Made by a program: the position numbers and the translations under genes. Of a stretch of 64,000 nt of DNA, positions 34,866 to 45,516 are shown piece by piece. Numbering within the stretch: the first letter of the stretch is position 1; every line of letters begins with the position of its first letter. The notes below the pieces were generated by a model, which was given only the letters and a program-made list of their open reading frames with translations, did not search any database and had not been told where the DNA came from. This stretch comes from Aromatoleum toluolicum (GTDB taxonomy: Bacteria > Pseudomonadota > Gammaproteobacteria > Burkholderiales > Rhodocyclaceae), in contig NZ_WTVS01000021.1 of NCBI RefSeq assembly GCF_012911005.2, positions 1 through 64,000 of the forward strand, read 5' to 3'.

Positions 34866-35621
34866 TCAGCAGCCCTGCCCTGCGGCCTCGCGCATCAGGC
34901 GCTTCATCTCGCGCACCGCCTCGCGCATGCCGGCGAACACCGCCCGGCTGACGATGGAGTGGCCGATGTGCAGCTCGCGCACGCCGGCAAGCCGGGCGAT
35001 CGGCTGCACGTTGTAATAGTTGAGGGCATGGCCGGCATTGAAGCGCATGCCCAGGCCACGGATCGCCTCGCCCGCCTCGCGCACCTTCGCGATTTCCGCG
35101 AGCACGGAGGTGCTCTCGGCGTCCCGTCCGGCATTGTGGAAGGCATGCGCATAAGGCCCGGTGTGGATCTCGCACACGCGCGCGCCGATGCGCGCGGCGG
35201 CCTCGACCTGCGCAATCTCCGCATCGATGAACACGCTCGTGACGATCCCGGCGTCGGCCAGCCGCCCCACGACGCTCGTCAACCGCGCCTCCTGGGCAAC
35301 GACGTCGAGGCCACCTTCCGTCGTCACCTCGTGCCGCCCCTCCGGCACCAGCATCGCCATCTCCGGCTTCAGGCGGCACGCGATCCCGACCATCTCGTCG
35401 GTCGCGGCCATCTCGAGGTTCAGCTTGACCTGCGTGAGCTCGCGCAGTCTGCGCACGTCCTCGTCCTGGATGTGGCGCCGGTCCTCGCGCAGATGCACGG
35501 TGATGCCGTCCGCTCCGCCGAGATGCGCCTCCACGGCCGCCCATACCGGGTCCGGCTCCCAGATGCGGCGCGCCTGGCGCAGCGTCGCCACGTGGTCGAT
35601 ATTCACGCCGAGTTCGATCAC
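34866..35621 (-). CDS. pdxJ: Pyridoxine 5'-phosphate synthase
   Basis: 251 residues, TIM-barrel enzyme that closes the pyridoxine ring in vitamin B6 synthesis; its product serves the many PLP enzymes here (IscS, DapC, aminotransferase). ELGVNIDHVATLRQAR at the N-terminus, ITVHLREDRRHIQDEDV, and EIHTGPYAHAF are family motifs. The GTG start at 35621 overlaps the recO stop (GTGA), the usual recO-pdxJ coupling. A longer frame upstream is a shadow of recO. Confidence 0.97.
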   Translation of the reverse strand: MIELGVNIDHVATLRQARRIWEPDPVWAAVEAHLGGADGITVHLREDRRHIQDEDVRRLRELTQVKLNLEMAATDEMVGIACRLKPEMAMLVPEGRHEVTTEGGLDVVAQEARLTSVVGRLADAGIVTSVFIDAEIAQVEAAARIGARVCEIHTGPYAHAFHNAGRDAESTSVLAEIAKVREAGEAIRGLGMRFNAGHALNYYNVQPIARLAGVRELHIGHSIVSRAVFAGMREAVREMKRLMREAAGQGC

Positions 35622-36340
35622 AGCTCCAGCAACTCCTTTAGTACGCGGCGCGACTGCAGCGTCTGCCCGCCGAGATAATGGTTGATCAGCATACGAAGTA
35701 AGGCCTTGCTCTGGACCAGCGTCTCGGGGCGGGAAAAATCGTCGCGCTCCATGTCGAGCAGGGTCTGCCCGCTCGTCGCCGGCAGATCGCCCGCGTCCTC
35801 GGGCACCGGCACCGGACCGCGCTCGATTATATAGACGTAGGCGGCGCTGGGATCGAGCGGCGCGCCCGAGTCGCTGTCCGAAGCGAGACCGACGCCGTAA
35901 CCGAGCTCGCGCAGCAGCGCGAGTTCGAAGCGGCGCAGGACCGGCTCCTGCGGCTCGCCGCGACCAAGGGTCGCAATCGCACGGGCGTACGCATCGAACA
36001 GCACGGCATGCGGATCCTCGCGGGCCGTCAGGCGCACCATCAGCTCGTTCAGGTAGTAACCGCACATCAGCGCGCGGCCCGCCAGCAACGGCTGTCCGCC
36101 GCAGCGCTCGGCGCGCACGAGCGTCTTCATCTCGCCGCCACCGGACCAGTCCAGCAGCAGCGGCTGAAACGCCATGATGACGCCCCGCAGCGCCGACATG
36201 GGGCGCCGCGCGCCCTTGGCGACCAGGGCGACGCGGCCGTGATCGCGCGAGAAGACTTCGACGATGAGGCTCGTCTCTCGCCAGGGGTGCGTATGCAGGA
36301 CGAAACCGGGCTGCTGGTCGACGCGCTGCTTCTGGCTCAC
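35618..36340 (-). CDS. recO: DNA repair protein RecO
   Basis: 240 residues from a GTG start. RecO helps load RecA onto SSB-covered single-stranded DNA. The N-terminal OB fold (GFVLHTHPWRETSLIVEVFS, VALVAKGARRP) is followed by the helical C-terminal domain. The zinc-finger cysteines found in some RecO proteins are not seen. It lies 21 bases after era and overlaps pdxJ by four bases. Confidence 0.95.
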   Translation of the reverse strand: MSQKQRVDQQPGFVLHTHPWRETSLIVEVFSRDHGRVALVAKGARRPMSALRGVIMAFQPLLLDWSGGGEMKTLVRAERCGGQPLLAGRALMCGYYLNELMVRLTAREDPHAVLFDAYARAIATLGRGEPQEPVLRRFELALLRELGYGVGLASDSDSGAPLDPSAAYVYIIERGPVPVPEDAGDLPATSGQTLLDMERDDFSRPETLVQSKALLRMLINHYLGGQTLQSRRVLKELLEL

Positions 36341-36361
36341 GACGGCATGCGCCCGCAGGCC

Positions 36362-37288
36362 TTATTCGTAGCCCAGGCTCTTGAGGGCGCGCTCGTCATC
36401 CGCCCAGCCGCTCTTGACCTTGACCCACACCTCGAGAAACACCTTGCCGTCGAACAGCTGCTCCAGTTCGACACGCGCTTCCGAGGCGATGCGCTTCAAC
36501 TGTTCGCCGCCCTTGCCGATGACGATCGCCTTGTGACTGGCACGATCGACGACGACCGCCGCATGGATGCGACGCAGCCTGCCTTCCGTTTCGAACTTCT
36601 CGATCTCCACCGCGATGCCGTAGGGCAGCTCGTCGCCCAGCAGGCGGAAGAGTTTCTCGCGCAGGAACTCCGCCGCGAGAAAACGTTCGCTGCGATCGGT
36701 GATCTCGTCCTCGCCGTACATCGGCGCCCCTTCGGGCAGGAGCGGCGTCACCGCCCGGAGCAACTGCTCGACGTTGGTCCCGCGTTCGGCGCTGAGCGGC
36801 ACGATCTCGGTGAACGGATAGGCGTCCTTCACGCGCGCGATGAAGGGCAGCAACTGGGTCTTGTCGGCAAGCCGATCGACCTTGTTGATGACGAGGACCA
36901 CCTTCCCTTCCTGCGGCAGCACCTCGACGACCTTGCGGTCGTCCTCGCCGAAACGCCCGGCCTCGATCACGAAAAGCACGAGATCGACGTCGGCGAGCAC
37001 CTGCGACACCGTCCGGTTCATCGAACGGTTGAGCGCGTTGCGATGCTTGGTCTGGAAACCCGGCGTATCGACGAAGACGAACTGTGCGTCGTCGTTGGTC
37101 AGGATGCCCGTGACGCGATGCCGCGTCGTCTGCGCCTTGCGCGAAACGATGCTGATCTTCTGTCCGATCAGGCGGTTCAGCAGCGTCGATTTGCCGACGT
37201 TGGGCCGTCCGACGATGGCGACGAAACCCGTGCGGAATCCTTCGGGCGCTGCGGCAGGCACGTTTTCCGGGCCGATATTCTCGTTCAT
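36362..37288 (-). CDS. era: GTPase Era
   Basis: 308 residues. Binds the 3' end of 16S rRNA during small-subunit maturation. G1 [14 protein letters not shown] is at about 27-40, DTPGFQTKH is G3 and INKVDRL is G4. The C-terminal KH domain includes [17 protein letters not shown]. Its ATG overlaps the rnc stop by four bases, the common rnc-era arrangement. Confidence 0.98.
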   Translation of the reverse strand: MNENIGPENVPAAAPEGFRTGFVAIVGRPNVGKSTLLNRLIGQKISIVSRKAQTTRHRVTGILTNDDAQFVFVDTPGFQTKHRNALNRSMNRTVSQVLADVDLVLFVIEAGRFGEDDRKVVEVLPQEGKVVLVINKVDRLADKTQLLPFIARVKDAYPFTEIVPLSAERGTNVEQLLRAVTPLLPEGAPMYGEDEITDRSERFLAAEFLREKLFRLLGDELPYGIAVEIEKFETEGRLRRIHAAVVVDRASHKAIVIGKGGEQLKRIASEARVELEQLFDGKVFLEVWVKVKSGWADDERALKSLGYE

Positions 37289-37962
37289 GACTTCCTCAAC
37301 TGCGCCAGCGCGTTCTCGGCCGACTGCTGCTCCGCGGCGCGACGGCTCGTGCCCCGCCCGGTGGTACGGATCTTCAGTGCGTTGACCTCGCAGGTGACCT
37401 CGAATTCCTGCGCATGCGCCTCGCCATGCACCTTCACCGTCGTGTAGGTCGGCAAAGCCATCCTGCGCCCCTGCAGGTATTCCTGCAACGCAGTTTTCGG
37501 ATCCTTGGCTGCCACGCGGGGATCGATCTCCGCGATCAGCGGCGCGTACAGTCGGTCGATCACCGCTTTCGCCGCGTCGAAACCCCGGTCGAGAAACACC
37601 GCCGCGAACGTGGCTTCAAGCGCGTCGGCGAGGATGGAGGGCCGGCGGAACCCGCCGCTCTTCAACTCCCCCTCGCCCAGCCGCAGGTACTCGCCGAGAT
37701 CTAGTTCTCGGGCGATGCGGTGCAGGCCGTCCTGACACACGAGCGACGCCCGCAGGCGCGACATCTCGCCTTCGTGCAACTCGCCGAAACGCTCGAACAG
37801 TGCGATCGCGACGACGCAATTCAGGATGCTGTCGCCGAGAAACTCCAGCCGCTCGTTATTGGGCTGCCCGAAACTGCGGTGCGTAAGCGCCTGTTCCAGC
37901 AGCGCGCGGTCCGTGAACTGATGTTCGATGATCCGCTGGAGGCGATCCAGATTGGCTGCCAC
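37285..37962 (-). CDS. rnc: Ribonuclease III
   Basis: 225 residues from a GTG start. Double-strand-specific RNase for rRNA and mRNA processing. The signature [16 protein letters not shown] and the second acidic site ([16 protein letters not shown]) form the catalytic centre; a double-stranded-RNA-binding domain occupies about the last 70 residues. Its GTG shares one base with the stop of the upstream DUF4845 gene. Confidence 0.97.
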   Translation of the reverse strand: MAANLDRLQRIIEHQFTDRALLEQALTHRSFGQPNNERLEFLGDSILNCVVAIALFERFGELHEGEMSRLRASLVCQDGLHRIARELDLGEYLRLGEGELKSGGFRRPSILADALEATFAAVFLDRGFDAAKAVIDRLYAPLIAEIDPRVAAKDPKTALQEYLQGRRMALPTYTTVKVHGEAHAQEFEVTCEVNALKIRTTGRGTSRRAAEQQSAENALAQLRKS

Positions 37963-38327
37963 TATCTTCCGATCGTCGTTGCTTTGAAGTCGATCAGCAG
38001 GCTGACGTTCGACACCACCGGAACCTTCCGGGAATACTCGACGTCGATGACGACCTTGCCACCATCCTTCCTGATGTCGAGGTCCGCGCCGGTGACAGTC
38101 GACACGTCATCGATTAGCCCGCGGCGCTCGAAACTTCTGCGCATGTCGGCGATCGACGCCCCACCGTCGCCTTCATCAGCGACGAGCTTGATGATGCGCT
38201 GGATCGCAAAGTACTCGTTCACCGCCGGAACCGCACGAAAACCGATCAGCAGCACGAAGCCGAGAAGCCCCCCGACAACCAGTACGCTGATGGGGCTCAT
38301 GCCCCGTTGCCATTTCTTCATCCGCAT
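37962..38327 (-). CDS. DUF4845 family membrane protein
   Basis: 121 residues. After a short basic N-terminus (MRMKKWQRGMS) there is one hydrophobic segment at about 11-29, then a soluble domain with KLVADEGDGGASIADMRRSF. This matches DUF4845, a family of unknown function often found between lepB and rnc in betaproteobacteria and pseudomonads. The N-in, C-out topology suggests the body of the protein is periplasmic. Overlaps the rnc start by one base and lies 12 bases after lepB. Confidence 0.88.
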   Translation of the reverse strand: MRMKKWQRGMSPISVLVVGGLLGFVLLIGFRAVPAVNEYFAIQRIIKLVADEGDGGASIADMRRSFERRGLIDDVSTVTGADLDIRKDGGKVVIDVEYSRKVPVVSNVSLLIDFKATTIGR

Positions 38328-38339
38328 GCCGTCTCCGTT

Positions 38340-39128
38340 CTAGTGGAACCCGCCAATCCGTTTCATGTCGTTGAAGTTGAACCAGATGAAGAACGCCCTG
38401 CCGACAATGTTCTCATCCGGAACGAATCCCCAGACGCGGCTGTCGCTGCTCGCGTCGCGGTTGTCGCCCATCACGAAGTAATGCCCTTCGGGTACGGTGC
38501 AACGCACGCCGGCCGTAGTATAGGTGCAGTTCTCGCGATGCGGATAATCGAGCACCTGCGGCACGAAGGGCGGCACGTCGCGCTCGATCAACACCGAATG
38601 CTCGGTCGCGCCCAGCTTCTCCAGGAAACGAGGCGAGTAATACAGGCGATCCGGATGGAGGTAATCGTCCTGCGGAGCGATCGGCACCGTTTCGCCATTG
38701 ATGCGCAGGCGCTTGTCGACGTACTCGATCCTGTCGCCCGGGAGGCCCACGACACGCTTGATGTAATCCATGGACGGATCGGCCGGATAGCGGAACACCA
38801 TCACGTCGCCGCGCTTTGGCGAATTGACGTCGATGATCTTCTTGTTGATCACCGGCAGGCGAATGCCATAGGTCCACTTGTTCACGAGGATGAAATCGCC
38901 GACGAGCAGCGTCGGAATCATCGATCCGGACGGAATCTTGAACGGCTCGACGATGAACGAGCGCAGGCCGAACACGATCAGGATGACCGGAAAGAAGCTC
39001 GCGCCGTATTCGACCCACCAAGGCGCGGGAGAGCCGGGCGCGCGACGCTTCTTCGCGTACAAGTGGTCGATGCCCCAAAGGATCGCCGTTGCCACCAGCA
39101 GCAGGAACAACACCAGCGCAAAATTCAC
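38340..39128 (-). CDS. lepB: Signal peptidase I
   Basis: 262 residues from a GTG start with GGAG five bases upstream. It removes signal peptides of exported proteins such as MucD and RseB encoded nearby. Two membrane segments (about 3-20 and 44-61) precede the catalytic Ser69 (PSGSMIPTLL) and the general base Lys124 (YIKRVVGLPGD). GDNRDASSDSRVWG is the C-terminal family motif. It lies 52 bases downstream of lepA. Confidence 0.97.
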   Translation of the reverse strand: MNFALVLFLLLVATAILWGIDHLYAKKRRAPGSPAPWWVEYGASFFPVILIVFGLRSFIVEPFKIPSGSMIPTLLVGDFILVNKWTYGIRLPVINKKIIDVNSPKRGDVMVFRYPADPSMDYIKRVVGLPGDRIEYVDKRLRINGETVPIAPQDDYLHPDRLYYSPRFLEKLGATEHSVLIERDVPPFVPQVLDYPHRENCTYTTAGVRCTVPEGHYFVMGDNRDASSDSRVWGFVPDENIVGRAFFIWFNFNDMKRIGGFH

Positions 39129-39180
39129 ACAATCTCCGTTTCGTCGCGATTCAACGCAGCGCGGCGCAAGGCCTCGCCGC

Positions 39181-40977
<1,797 letters not shown>

Positions 40978-40984
40978 GCGCGAA

Positions 40985-41009
40985 CAAAAGAAAGGTGCCA
41001 TGCGGCACC
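40985..41009 (-). terminator. Hairpin with T-rich tail just upstream of lepA
   Basis: On the minus strand GGTGCC, the loop GCAT, GGCACC and then TTTCTTTTG. This is a short but well-formed intrinsic-terminator shape between the glutaredoxin-like gene and lepA. It may end or attenuate the rpoE-mucD transcript. Confidence 0.5.
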
Positions 41010-41031
41010 CAGGATGAGTCGGTTGAAGCAG

Positions 41032-41292
41032 CTAAGCCGCGGATTCTAGCGGAAAACGCCCGCAATAGGCACGGATCGCCGCCTCGTCGAGGTGGTAATG
41101 ACACAGCTCCGTCTCGCCGGCCAGGACGACGGGAACCAGTTCATCCCATTGCGCTTCCAGCACAGGATCGGCATCGACGTCCAGGACGCGCACGGCCCAT
41201 CCGAGTTCTGCAGCCAGGGGCAGCAGGCGCTCAACGAGGTCGTGACACAGGTGACACCATTCGCGACTCATGACGGTGAGCTCTCGTACCAT
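41032..41292 (-). CDS. Glutaredoxin family protein (DUF836-like)
   Basis: 86 residues, thioredoxin fold of the short glutaredoxin-like type, with a CHLC redox motif (Cys13-Cys16 region) after the first strand LTVMSREW and the VPVVLAGE strand with cis-proline. The substrate is unknown. The ATG at 41292 has GGAG eight bases upstream; TTG at 41298 is the longer alternative. It overlaps or abuts the mucD stop and probably belongs to the rpoE-mucD transcript. Confidence 0.88.
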   Translation of the reverse strand: MVRELTVMSREWCHLCHDLVERLLPLAAELGWAVRVLDVDADPVLEAQWDELVPVVLAGETELCHYHLDEAAIRAYCGRFPLESAA

Positions 41293-41294
41293 GC

Positions 41295-42719
41295 TCAATC
41301 TCCCGCCCTCAGGGTGACGTAGCTCGTTCCGGAACCGCGGTGCACCAGCAGCGTCACCAACTGGCCGTCCTTGACCTCTGCAGCCTGGCGCGCAAAGGCA
41401 TCCACCGACTTCAGCGCGATCTGGCGCCCACCGGACACGATTGCGAGCACGATGTCGCCCACCTGCAGGTCGGCACGCGCCGCAGCGCCCTGCACCCGTT
41501 CGATGACCAGCCCGTGCTCAACGTTGCGCTCGCGCTTCTGCGCCGGGGTCGGCAATGAGAGCGCCAGACCGAGCTTGTTCGGCGCCGGCTGCGCGCGCTC
41601 GCTTCGGCGCGAGCGCGAACTGCCTTCATCCGTCCATTCGCCGACGACGATGTTGATCTCGCGCAGCGCGCCCGCCCGGTACAGTGACAGGCTGACTTGG
41701 GAGCCGGGAAGGCTCGTCGACACGATCCGCGGCAGATCGCTGGATTCTTCGACCGCCTTGCCGGCGAAACGCACGATCACGTCGCCCTGCTCGATGCCTG
41801 CCTTCGCCGCCGGGCCACCCGGCTCGACGGCGCTCACGAGCGCGCCTTCCGCACGCGGCAGCGCGAAGGTCTCCGCGAGCGCGCGCGTCACTTCCTGGAT
41901 CGCGACACCGATGCGCCCGCGCTGCACGCGACCGCTGGACTTGAGCTGGCCCTGGATCTCCATCGCGAGGTTGATCGGGATCGCGAACGACAGCCCCATG
42001 AAACCACCGGTCTGGCTGTAGATCTGCGAGTTGATGCCAACGACCTCGCCTCTGAGGTTGAACAGCGGTCCGCCCGAATTGCCGGGATTGATCGCGACGT
42101 CGGTCTGGATGAAGGGGACAAAATTCTCGTCCGGCAGGCTGCGCCCCTTCGCGCTGACGATGCCGGCCGTCACCGAATGATCGAAACCGAAGGGCGAACC
42201 GATCGCCACGACCCACTCGCCGACCTGGAGCTTGTCCGGATCGCCGATCGCCAGACGCGGAAGGTCGGTCGCATCGATCTTGATCAGCGCGACATCCGAG
42301 CGCGCGTCCGCCCCGACCACGCGCGCGCGGAACTCGCGCTTGTCGATCAGGCGGACGATGATCTCCTCCGCCCCATCGATGACATGCGCATTGGTCAGGA
42401 TATACCCGTCCGCACTCACGATGAAGCCGGATCCCAGGGACTTGTTGTCGGGATCGATACGGGGATGCTCGGGCTTGCGCGGAATGAAGCGCCGAAAGAA
42501 ATCGAACATCGGATCGTCCGGCGCGAGCTGCGGGAATCCGGGCCCCACGCCCTTCCCCGCCTGCGCAGCGCTGATGTTCACGACGGCCGCGCCATGCCGC
42601 TGCACGAGTTGCGTGAAATCGGGCAAGGCAATCAGGCTGCCTGCGGCCCACGCGGCAGAGGATGCAAATACGCAAGACAGCGCAAAGGCCAGTGCGCGCA
42701 ACAGACGCCCGAGGCTCAT
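41295..42719 (-). CDS. mucD: Periplasmic serine endoprotease, DegP/MucD type
   Basis: 474 residues. A signal peptide ends near ASSAAWA (about residue 25). The trypsin-like domain has the triad His in TNAHVIDGA, Asp in SDVALIKID and Ser in NPGNSGGPL; two PDZ domains follow (FALPRAEGALVSAV region, and the C-terminal GLVIERVQGAAARADLQVGD). It degrades or refolds damaged envelope proteins. Position directly after rseC in the rpoE operon supports the MucD name. Its ATG overlaps the rseC stop (ATGA). Confidence 0.95.
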   Translation of the reverse strand: MSLGRLLRALAFALSCVFASSAAWAAGSLIALPDFTQLVQRHGAAVVNISAAQAGKGVGPGFPQLAPDDPMFDFFRRFIPRKPEHPRIDPDNKSLGSGFIVSADGYILTNAHVIDGAEEIIVRLIDKREFRARVVGADARSDVALIKIDATDLPRLAIGDPDKLQVGEWVVAIGSPFGFDHSVTAGIVSAKGRSLPDENFVPFIQTDVAINPGNSGGPLFNLRGEVVGINSQIYSQTGGFMGLSFAIPINLAMEIQGQLKSSGRVQRGRIGVAIQEVTRALAETFALPRAEGALVSAVEPGGPAAKAGIEQGDVIVRFAGKAVEESSDLPRIVSTSLPGSQVSLSLYRAGALREINIVVGEWTDEGSSRSRRSERAQPAPNKLGLALSLPTPAQKRERNVEHGLVIERVQGAAARADLQVGDIVLAIVSGGRQIALKSVDAFARQAAEVKDGQLVTLLVHRGSGTSYVTLRAGD

Positions 42720-43186
42720 TCCTGCGCCGCCCCCGTCGCACCGCATCCTGCGCTCCCGCGCACCATTTCAATGTCGAACCCGCGACGCAATGTACGGCTG
42801 CGGAACACCGCGCGATTGACCCCGCACGCGACCGCCAGACCGGCAAGGCCGCCCGTCGCTGCGATCAGGTCGGTTCCCGGATCGGCGAGTGCGCTGCCCA
42901 GCGCAGCACCGACCAGCAGCAGACCGACGGACAAGCCATAACCCAGCAGCGCACCCCGTAACGGCGCGCCATCGTGCAGCCGCAGGCGCACGAACTCGCC
43001 CGGCCTGACATCGATGGAATTTGAAACCGCAAACACTTCATTTGGGGCCTTCAGCGCATACGCGAGCCCTGTCGAGCGGCATCCGCCCGGCTCGTCGCAG
43101 CGTCCGCAGCCCCCCGCCCGCTCGGTGAGGCGAACCCACGCATGTGCGCCCTCGACCCGCTCCACCACGCCCTGCGCTTCGTTCAT
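42716..43186 (-). CDS. rseC: RseC/MucC family protein
   Basis: 156 residues. The N-terminal domain carries a cysteine cluster (CGRCDEPGGCRS), and two membrane segments occupy roughly residues 80-125. In E. coli RseC modulates sigma-E and helps keep SoxR reduced. Overlaps rseB upstream and mucD downstream by four bases each. Confidence 0.92.
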   Translation of the reverse strand: MNEAQGVVERVEGAHAWVRLTERAGGCGRCDEPGGCRSTGLAYALKAPNEVFAVSNSIDVRPGEFVRLRLHDGAPLRGALLGYGLSVGLLLVGAALGSALADPGTDLIAATGGLAGLAVACGVNRAVFRSRTLRRGFDIEMVRGSAGCGATGAAQE

Positions 43187-44148
43187 CGCGTCACCGGCTC
43201 GATCGCGTCACCCAGCCGTTGTACTGATCGCAAGGGCACCTCGCCCAGAGCCGTCACGAGATGCGGACCAATGACGCGCTTGTAGATGTTGATCGCGCCA
43301 CTCGCGAACGGACCCGGCTCAGCACGCGCCCCGTCATTCGGCTCGATGAACACCGATATGGATGCGAGTCCGTCGCTATACACCATGTGCAGCGCTTCTC
43401 CCCGATCCCGGCCGAGGGGCCTGCGCATGACCGACACAAGGGAAAACCCGGCCAGCGGCGCGTTCAGCGCCCACCCACTGTCCTCCTTGCGCACTTCGAC
43501 GCCATTGGCCTGGACAATCCGCCAGTCGCTGCTCTTCGTTATGCGCGGACGGAAGGCATCGCTACCGATCTCGCCGCCTATCCTTACGTCACTGAAGGTG
43601 AATTGCTCGACGATCTCGCCGCGATCATCGACCGTGCGAGCCTTGAGCAGGAGACCCGACTGGAGCTCCGCCCACAGCTGGTAACCGAAGCGCAGGTCGT
43701 CTTTCGGCTCGAGGATGATCTGCTGCGCGTCCAGACCCGCAACCCGGCCCACGCCGCCCTTGCGGATACGATAATTCTCCGCGAGGCCGCCGAATGCCAC
43801 CGGCAATCGCGAAGGGAATGCACGGCGGGTACCCGGGCGGTCGATGATCACGGTCTTCTGGTCCGGCAGCACGCAACGCACTTCGCTATTGCTGCGGATC
43901 ACCTCGCGCGGACTGCCGTCGAGCACCTCGAGGCGTTCGTGCTCGCCGTTCGCATCGCTCATGTGCGCGATGCGCGATGTCTCGAAATTCTTTCCCGACT
44001 GATAGATGAAAGTACCGGAGTAATTCAGGCGCTGGCCCGCCGTCGCCATTCGCCCGAGCCAGGACAATGGATCACTCGGAGACTCCGCAATGGCCGCCGC
44101 CTGCATCAATGCCGCGCAGACCGCCAAAACAGCCGAAATCCGCCTCAT
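43183..44148 (-). CDS. rseB: Sigma-E regulatory protein RseB/MucB
   Basis: 321 residues. An N-terminal signal peptide (ISAVLAVCAALMQAAAIA) directs it to the periplasm, where RseB binds RseA and shields it from DegS-type proteolysis until envelope stress. LSWLGRMATAGQRLNYSGTF and FSDVRIGGEI are family motifs. The ATG at 44148 overlaps the rseA stop by four bases; a longer frame upstream covers rseA and is a shadow. Confidence 0.94.
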   Translation of the reverse strand: MRRISAVLAVCAALMQAAAIAESPSDPLSWLGRMATAGQRLNYSGTFIYQSGKNFETSRIAHMSDANGEHERLEVLDGSPREVIRSNSEVRCVLPDQKTVIIDRPGTRRAFPSRLPVAFGGLAENYRIRKGGVGRVAGLDAQQIILEPKDDLRFGYQLWAELQSGLLLKARTVDDRGEIVEQFTFSDVRIGGEIGSDAFRPRITKSSDWRIVQANGVEVRKEDSGWALNAPLAGFSLVSVMRRPLGRDRGEALHMVYSDGLASISVFIEPNDGARAEPGPFASGAINIYKRVIGPHLVTALGEVPLRSVQRLGDAIEPVTR

Positions 44149-44699
44149 CGACCACTGTCCTGCCCGACATCGGAAACGGTGCGCACGTGCTGGATCACAC
44201 CTGATATGGGGCCGCCGCCGGACATCGCCTGATGAACGAACACGTATTCGCGCGTCGGGTCCACAGCAACCGGTGTAGGCGTAACGGCAACCGGACGTAC
44301 CGCCGTATGCGCCGCGACGGCGGCCGACGTTCGCGCCACGGCAACGGGGCTGCCGGCCCCCGGCCCCTGATCGCTGTACAAGGTATGGGCAACCCACCCC
44401 ACGGCAGCTACGCCCATCACAGAGGCGGCCAGCGGCATCACGGACCGCCACAGCCGCCCGCCCTCCGCCGCGCCGCGCACGGGAGGCGCGAGCAAGGTGG
44501 GTTCCTCGTCGATGTTCGCCATGACGCGTCCGACAAAACCGGCGTGCCCGTCACGGTCTCCGCGAAGCACGTCACCGATCAGGCAGTAAGCCTCCCAGTC
44601 GGTGCGCAAGGATCGGTCGCGCCGCATCGACTCAAGAACCGGATGCGCCGATTGCTCGTCGAGGTCACCATCGAGAAGTGCCGACAATCTGTCCTTCAT
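44145..44699 (-). CDS. rseA: Anti-sigma-E factor RseA/MucA
   Basis: 184 residues. The N-terminal cytoplasmic domain (MKDRLSALLDGDLDEQSAHP onward to DVLRGDRDGH) resembles the RseA domain that wraps sigma-E. A membrane segment lies at about 90-108 (MPLAASVMGVAAVGWVAHTL), and an Ala/Val/Pro-rich periplasmic region follows. ATG 44699 has AGGTGG five bases upstream; GTG 44708, immediately after the rpoE stop, is an alternative adding three residues. Confidence 0.93.
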   Translation of the reverse strand: MKDRLSALLDGDLDEQSAHPVLESMRRDRSLRTDWEAYCLIGDVLRGDRDGHAGFVGRVMANIDEEPTLLAPPVRGAAEGGRLWRSVMPLAASVMGVAAVGWVAHTLYSDQGPGAGSPVAVARTSAAVAAHTAVRPVAVTPTPVAVDPTREYVFVHQAMSGGGPISGVIQHVRTVSDVGQDSGR

Positions 44700-44708
44700 G
44701 AGTACCAC

Positions 44709-45308
44709 CTACCAACGTTTATCAGGTGCCGTATCCAGCAGCGGCCGCAGTCTTTCAGCTATCGCCTCGCGTGCGCGAAAGATTCGCGAACGCACGGTTC
44801 CGATCGGACAATCCATGATGCTGGCAATTTCCTCGTAGCTCAGCCCTTCGAGCTCACGAAGCATGATCGCCGTACGCAACTCCTCCGGCAGAGCCTCCAT
44901 CGCCTGATCGACCGTCTCGCCGATCTGCCGCGTCATCATCAGACGTTCCGGCGTATTGATATCGCGCAACTGCTCGCCTTCCTCGAAGGTCTCCGCCTCT
45001 TCCGAATCGAATCCGGTCGAAGTCGGCGCCCGTCGTCCTTGCGAAACCAGATAGTTCTTAGCGGTATTGATCCCGATACGGTAAAGCCATGTGTAAAAAG
45101 CACTATCGCCACGAAACGATCCCAAGGCGCGGTACGCCTTGATGAAGGTTTCCTGGGCCACGTCTTCGACCTCTGCCGAATCGCGGATCAAGCGGGACAG
45201 CAGCCTGTGCAGCTTGCGCTGGTACTTTGCTACCAGCAAGCCGAAAGCCTGCTTGTCACCGCGCTGCACGCGCTCGACAAGCTGCTGATCTATCTCGCGA
45301 TCGCTCAT
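44709..45308 (-). CDS. rpoE: RNA polymerase sigma factor RpoE/AlgU
   Basis: 199 residues, ECF sigma factor for envelope stress. Region 2 (LVAKYQRKLHRLLSRLIRDS, then VAQETFIKAYRAL and FYTWLYRIGINTAKNYL) and region 4 (LPEELRTAIMLRELEGLSYE, then IMDCPIGTVRSRIFRAREA) are complete. The length is standard. It heads the run rpoE-rseA-rseB-rseC-mucD and carries two likely promoters upstream, one resembling its own recognition site. Confidence 0.97.
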   Translation of the reverse strand: MSDREIDQQLVERVQRGDKQAFGLLVAKYQRKLHRLLSRLIRDSAEVEDVAQETFIKAYRALGSFRGDSAFYTWLYRIGINTAKNYLVSQGRRAPTSTGFDSEEAETFEEGEQLRDINTPERLMMTRQIGETVDQAMEALPEELRTAIMLRELEGLSYEEIASIMDCPIGTVRSRIFRAREAIAERLRPLLDTAPDKRW

Positions 45309-45346
45309 GGGCGGGTCGTTTCACTATGTTGTGCAAAATCCGCGCC

Positions 45347-45376
45347 AGTATAGCGACCCCGCCCCGTCTACGGCAA
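45347..45376 (-). promoter_or_regulatory. Sigma-70-type promoter of rpoE
   Basis: On the minus strand TTGCCG (45376-45371), an 18-base spacer and TATACT (45352-45347), about 40 bases upstream of the rpoE ATG. The -10 is one base from consensus. Confidence 0.6.
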
Positions 45377-45391
45377 AGTCGAAGCTATCAA

Positions 45392-45418
45392 GAAGACCGA
45401 CACGCTTTGAAATAGTTC
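45392..45418 (-). promoter_or_regulatory. Possible sigma-E autoregulatory promoter of rpoE
   Basis: On the minus strand GAACTA (45418-45413), a 16-base spacer and TCTTC (45396-45392). The -35 resembles the sigma-E GAACTT core; the -10 match is partial. A distal sigma-E promoter with a proximal housekeeping one would be usual for rpoE. Confidence 0.45.
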
Positions 45419-45516
45419 AGACCGCAAAGTGGTTTTCCCGCACGCGCACAGGCCACGGCGACCAACGTCCCGGAGCGGCATATCGAACGTGATATAGTTG
45501 AAGAATCTGTCGATTC

